Source: DATCYZ01 sp036526195 (lineage in GTDB: Bacteria > Pseudomonadota > Gammaproteobacteria > Burkholderiales > SG8-39). Taken from it: a DNA stretch of 23,561 nt. Below are positions 21,287-23,561 of the stretch, one piece after another. The notes below the pieces were generated by a model. It was not told the origin of the DNA and did no database searches. It saw only the letters and a program-made list of their open reading frames with translations. The stretch lies in NCBI GenBank assembly GCA_036526195.1, contig DATCYZ010000097.1, positions 1 to 23,561 on the forward strand, written 5' to 3'. The position numbers were made by a program, and so were the translations under genes. The first letter of the stretch is position 1. Each line of letters starts with the position of its first letter.

Positions 21287-22420
21287 TCAACTCGGAATCT
21301 TGGTCTTGAACACGTGCTCGTAGCCGAGTTTGAAGTCGGCGTCATTCAGGAACCAGTAGTAGGCCACGCGCTTCGCCCAGTCCTTCTGCGAAGCGACCAC
21401 CTTGGCGAAGAAGGGATCTTCCTTCTCCAGCTTCGGGGTCAGCTGGTCCCAGGCCTTCAGCTGGTCCTGGAAGATCGACTTCGGCGTGCGGATCACCTTC
21501 ACCTTGTGCTTGGTGATGAGCTCCTGCAGGTCGCGCGAGTAGTTGTCCAGACCGGTCCAGAAGTTGGAGGAGCTCGCCGCCTCGACCGAGTGCTGCCAGA
21601 TCGCCTGCAGGTCCTTCGGCATCGACTCCCACTTCTTCTTGTTGATGATGATCTCGAAGAACTCCATGGCCTGGTGGAACGAACCCATCATGTAGTTCTT
21701 GATCACGTCCTGCGCGCCGAAGCGCATGTCCGAGGTCGGGTTGTTGAACTCGAACGCGTCGATCACGCCCTTCTCCAGAGCCGGAATGATCTCGCCGCCG
21801 GGCAGCTGGGTGACCTTGGCGCCCATCACCTGGAACAGGTCGGCGGCCAGGCCGACGGTGCGGTACTTCAGGCCCTTGATCTGGGCGGAGGAGGTGATCG
21901 GCTTCTTGAACCAGCCCAGCGGCTGGGTCGGCATCGGCAGCGCGAAGCAGCCGACGACGTTGAGGTTGAGCTTCTGCAGCAGCTCGTTGTACAGCGCGAG
22001 GCCGCCACCGCGGTAGATCCACGCCAGCGTCATCTGCGCGTCGCAGCCGTTGATCGGGCCGGAACCGAACAGCGAGGCCACTTTCGACTTGCCGTACCAG
22101 TACACCGGCACGGTGTGGCCGGCGTCGAGCACGCCCTTGGACACCGCGTCCATCACTTCGAAGGGCTTCACCACCGAGCCGCCGACCAGGTAATCGACGC
22201 GCAGGCGGCCGCCCGACATGTCATTCACGCGCTTGACGAACTCCTCGGCCATCTCGTTGAAGATGTCCTTGGCGCCCCAGGAGCCCTGCATCTTGATGAC
22301 GATCGGCGCGGCCTGCGCCTTTGCGACCATCGGGAAGCCGAGCGTTGCGGCGCCGGTCGCTGCGGCGGCGCCGGTCAGGAACTTGCGGCGTGCCGGTGTT
22401 TTCGACTGTTCACTGCTCAT
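21287..22420 (-). CDS. TRAP transporter substrate-binding protein (DctP family, Tat signal)
   Basis: Periplasmic ligand-binding protein of 377 residues. The N-terminus has a twin-arginine signal (Arg11-Arg12 in RRKFLTG, then an alanine-rich stretch, AKAQA cleavage near 36-38), so it is exported folded. The mature protein carries the DctP motif order: GGRLRVDYLVGGSVVKPFEVMDAVSKG, GHTVPVYWYGK, GLKYRTVGLAADLFQVMGAKV, LPGGEIIPALEKGVIDAFEFNNPTSD. The Arg in GLKYR is the family's carboxylate-binding arginine. The pattern resembles the 2-oxoacid-binding TakP group more than SiaP, so I infer a monocarboxylate or keto-acid ligand. The ATG at 22420 has AAGGAGAT eight bases upstream; an in-frame ATG 18 bases earlier is less likely. 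A promoter with palindromes lies further upstream. Confidence 0.96.
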   Translation of the reverse strand: MSSEQSKTPARRKFLTGAAAATGAATLGFPMVAKAQAAPIVIKMQGSWGAKDIFNEMAEEFVKRVNDMSGGRLRVDYLVGGSVVKPFEVMDAVSKGVLDAGHTVPVYWYGKSKVASLFGSGPINGCDAQMTLAWIYRGGGLALYNELLQKLNLNVVGCFALPMPTQPLGWFKKPITSSAQIKGLKYRTVGLAADLFQVMGAKVTQLPGGEIIPALEKGVIDAFEFNNPTSDMRFGAQDVIKNYMMGSFHQAMEFFEIIINKKKWESMPKDLQAIWQHSVEAASSSNFWTGLDNYSRDLQELITKHKVKVIRTPKSIFQDQLKAWDQLTPKLEKEDPFFAKVVASQKDWAKRVAYYWFLNDADFKLGYEHVFKTKIPS

Positions 22421-22496
22421 GACGGTATCTCCTTCCATGGGTACGAATGGGAACTGCCCGGGGCCCGGCCTGTGCCGGGTCGACCGATCATCGGGC

Positions 22497-22513
22497 GACC
22501 GTATCGAACGGTC
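22497..22513. promoter_or_regulatory. 17-base palindrome upstream of the TRAP operon
   Basis: GACCGT (22497-22502) and ACGGTC (22508-22513) around ATCGA. It lies between the proposed promoter and the binding-protein start. It is operator-like and has the same 17-base length as the dyad over the -10, 35 bases away centre to centre. Confidence 0.4.
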
Positions 22514-22531
22514 TCGGATGGTCCTGAAGCG

Positions 22532-22548
22532 GGGACTAGTGTAGTCCC
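22532..22548. promoter_or_regulatory. 17-base palindrome overlapping the TRAP operon -10
   Basis: GGGACTA (22532-22538) and TAGTCCC (22542-22548) with a 3-base centre. It covers the TACACT -10 on the minus strand, so a bound protein would block RNA polymerase. No regulator gene is nearby. Confidence 0.45.
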
Positions 22549-22566
22549 GCCTCTCAGGCCGTGCAA
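22538..22566 (-). promoter_or_regulatory. Candidate sigma-70 promoter of the TRAP operon
   Basis: TTGCAC (22561-22566) and TACACT (22538-22543) on the minus strand, separated by exactly 17 bases. The start site would be near 22531, giving a 5' UTR of about 110 bases that contains the second palindrome. The -35 match is moderate (TTG). Confidence 0.5.
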
Positions 22567-22631
22567 GACGACTTCACGATCCGGAATGCCGTGCCGCGTG
22601 CCGGGTCTGACCGGCGCCCGCGGGAGCGCGC

Positions 22632-23561
22632 CTACAGATAGTAGAAGAGCAGATAGGCGGCCAGCAGGACCGCCGCCCAGAGCGCCATGCCACCGGTGGT
22701 CCAGGTACGCGCCAGCAGGCCCTCCGGGCCGTGGTGCGCCTGCATCCAGGCCGTGGCGCCGCGCACCGGGCGCAGGACCAGCGCGGCCGTCTCCGCCCAC
22801 GCCGCCGCCGAGCCGGCAAACAGCGCGCGGACCAGTCGTGGCGCCGCGCGGCGATACAGCCAGTCGACGTCGAGATTGACCAGCCGGAGCTCGGGCGGGT
22901 AGATCCCGGTGCGCATCAGGATCGAGAAGGCGAGCGCCGAGAACGCGAGCAACTGCAGCTGGGTGAGCACGTGGCTGCCGGTGTAGGGCACGTAGTCCAC
23001 CGGAAACGGCAGCAGCGCGTAGAGCGGCGCCGGGTACACGCCGATGCCGACGCACAGCGCCGCGGCGATCGCCATGGCGACCAGCATGTTCATCGGCGCC
23101 TCCTCGCAGCGCTTGCCGGAATCATGCGCGAAGAAGGCGAAGTACGGGATCTTGATGCCGGAATGGTGGAACACGCCCGCCGAGGCGAGCAGCAGCACCA
23201 GCCAGACCACCAGCAGGCCCTCGCCGCCCGCGGCCGAGAGGATCATCGACTTGCTGATGAAGCCGCTGAACAGCGGAAACGCGGAAATCGAGGCCGCGCC
23301 GACGATGCAGAACCCCGTGGTCCACGGCATGGACTTGTACAGCCCGCCGAGCTCCGAGCCGTTCACCGTGCCGACGCGATAGAGCACCGCGCCCATCGAC
23401 ATGAACAGCAGCGCCTTGTACAGGATGTGGCTGAAGGCATGCGCCGCGGTGCCGTTCAGCGCCAGTTCGGTGCCGATGCCGATGCCGACCATCATGAAGC
23501 CGAGCTGGTTGTTCAGGCTGTAGGCGAGCACGCGCCGCAGGTCGTTCTCGATCACCGCGTA
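22632..23561 (-). CDS. Na+/H+ antiporter subunit D-like (Mrp/complex I antiporter family), 3' part
   Basis: C-terminal 309 residues of a NuoL/NuoM/MrpD-type membrane protein; the 5' part lies beyond the right edge. The visible part has the family's second-half helices: DLRRVLAYSLNNQLGFMMVGIG, AHAFSHILYKALLFMSMGAVLYR (His and Lys of the proton path), then FPLFSGFISKSMI. The 80 or so last residues hold a long amphipathic stretch and a final anchor helix (LWAAVLLAAYLLFYYL). The sequence is closer to MrpD-like proton-conducting antiporter subunits than to NuoN; subunit identity is inferred, since neighbouring mrp or nuo genes are out of view. The stop is 211 bases from the TRAP binding-protein start, in the same direction. 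Confidence 0.88.
   Translation of the reverse strand, partial: YAVIENDLRRVLAYSLNNQLGFMMVGIGIGTELALNGTAAHAFSHILYKALLFMSMGAVLYRVGTVNGSELGGLYKSMPWTTGFCIVGAASISAFPLFSGFISKSMILSAAGGEGLLVVWLVLLLASAGVFHHSGIKIPYFAFFAHDSGKRCEEAPMNMLVAMAIAAALCVGIGVYPAPLYALLPFPVDYVPYTGSHVLTQLQLLAFSALAFSILMRTGIYPPELRLVNLDVDWLYRRAAPRLVRALFAGSAAAWAETAALVLRPVRGATAWMQAHHGPEGLLARTWTTGGMALWAAVLLAAYLLFYYL

Noticed and set aside
22439..22631. Terminator after the antiporter gene
   Set aside because: Only short GC dyads without a U-tract are found; I cannot support a terminator.

Overview
The window is high-GC (roughly two thirds G+C), densely packed bacterial chromosome, most likely from a betaproteobacterium. The evidence is gene order and family membership: ftsK next to a Crp/Fnr regulator, trxB and an Smr gene; rsmI divergent from yraN-diaA-dolP; pyrC followed by a DUF3025 gene and rnpB. 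All of it reads as native core chromosome. I see no transposase, phage gene, CRISPR array or tRNA, and no gap between genes longer than about 210 bases. No species call is possible from the sequence alone.

Layout, left to right. 1-1773: 5' part of ftsK (minus). 1905-2582: Crp/Fnr regulator (minus), divergent from trxB and an Smr-domain gene (2733-4254, plus). 4300-4638: P-II protein glnB (minus), divergent from a TPR gene and a COG3146 (FemAB/GNAT-like) gene (4734-6504, plus). 6573-7121: inorganic pyrophosphatase (minus), divergent from a short-chain dehydrogenase (7286-8047). 8093-9562: RhlE-type RNA helicase (minus). 9667-12772: a minus-strand run of yraN, a secreted HIRAN protein, diaA-like SIS, dolP-like BON lipoprotein, rfaE2 and a hypothetical gene. 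12827-15954: plus-strand rsmI, pyrC, DUF3025 and the RNase P RNA gene. 16123-17689: HD-domain and PAS-domain genes. 17718-22420: a minus-strand TRAP transporter operon (binding protein, small and large permease) with an amidase and a 55-residue membrane protein. 22632-23561: 3' part of a Mrp/NADH-dehydrogenase-like antiporter subunit.

How they work together. The yraN-diaA-dolP order matches the enterobacterial yraN-diaA-dolP locus beside rsmI; here a HIRAN exoprotein and the ADP-heptose enzyme RfaE2 are added, pointing to replication/envelope coordination and LPS core supply. The TRAP system with a co-directional amidase looks like a carboxylate or amide uptake-and-hydrolysis unit. It has its own promoter with two palindromes, and a strong terminator between the binding-protein gene and the permease genes.

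I did not find a clear new multi-gene system. The best leads are signals at gene boundaries: two genes whose conserved N-termini have no ATG, GTG or TTG start (RhlE, apparent ATC; COG3146, apparent CTG in a CTGA overlap), two probable leaderless mRNAs, rnpB starting inside a coding gene, an orphan operator-like palindrome between convergent genes, an AT-rich island after rnpB, and a stand-alone exported HIRAN domain.
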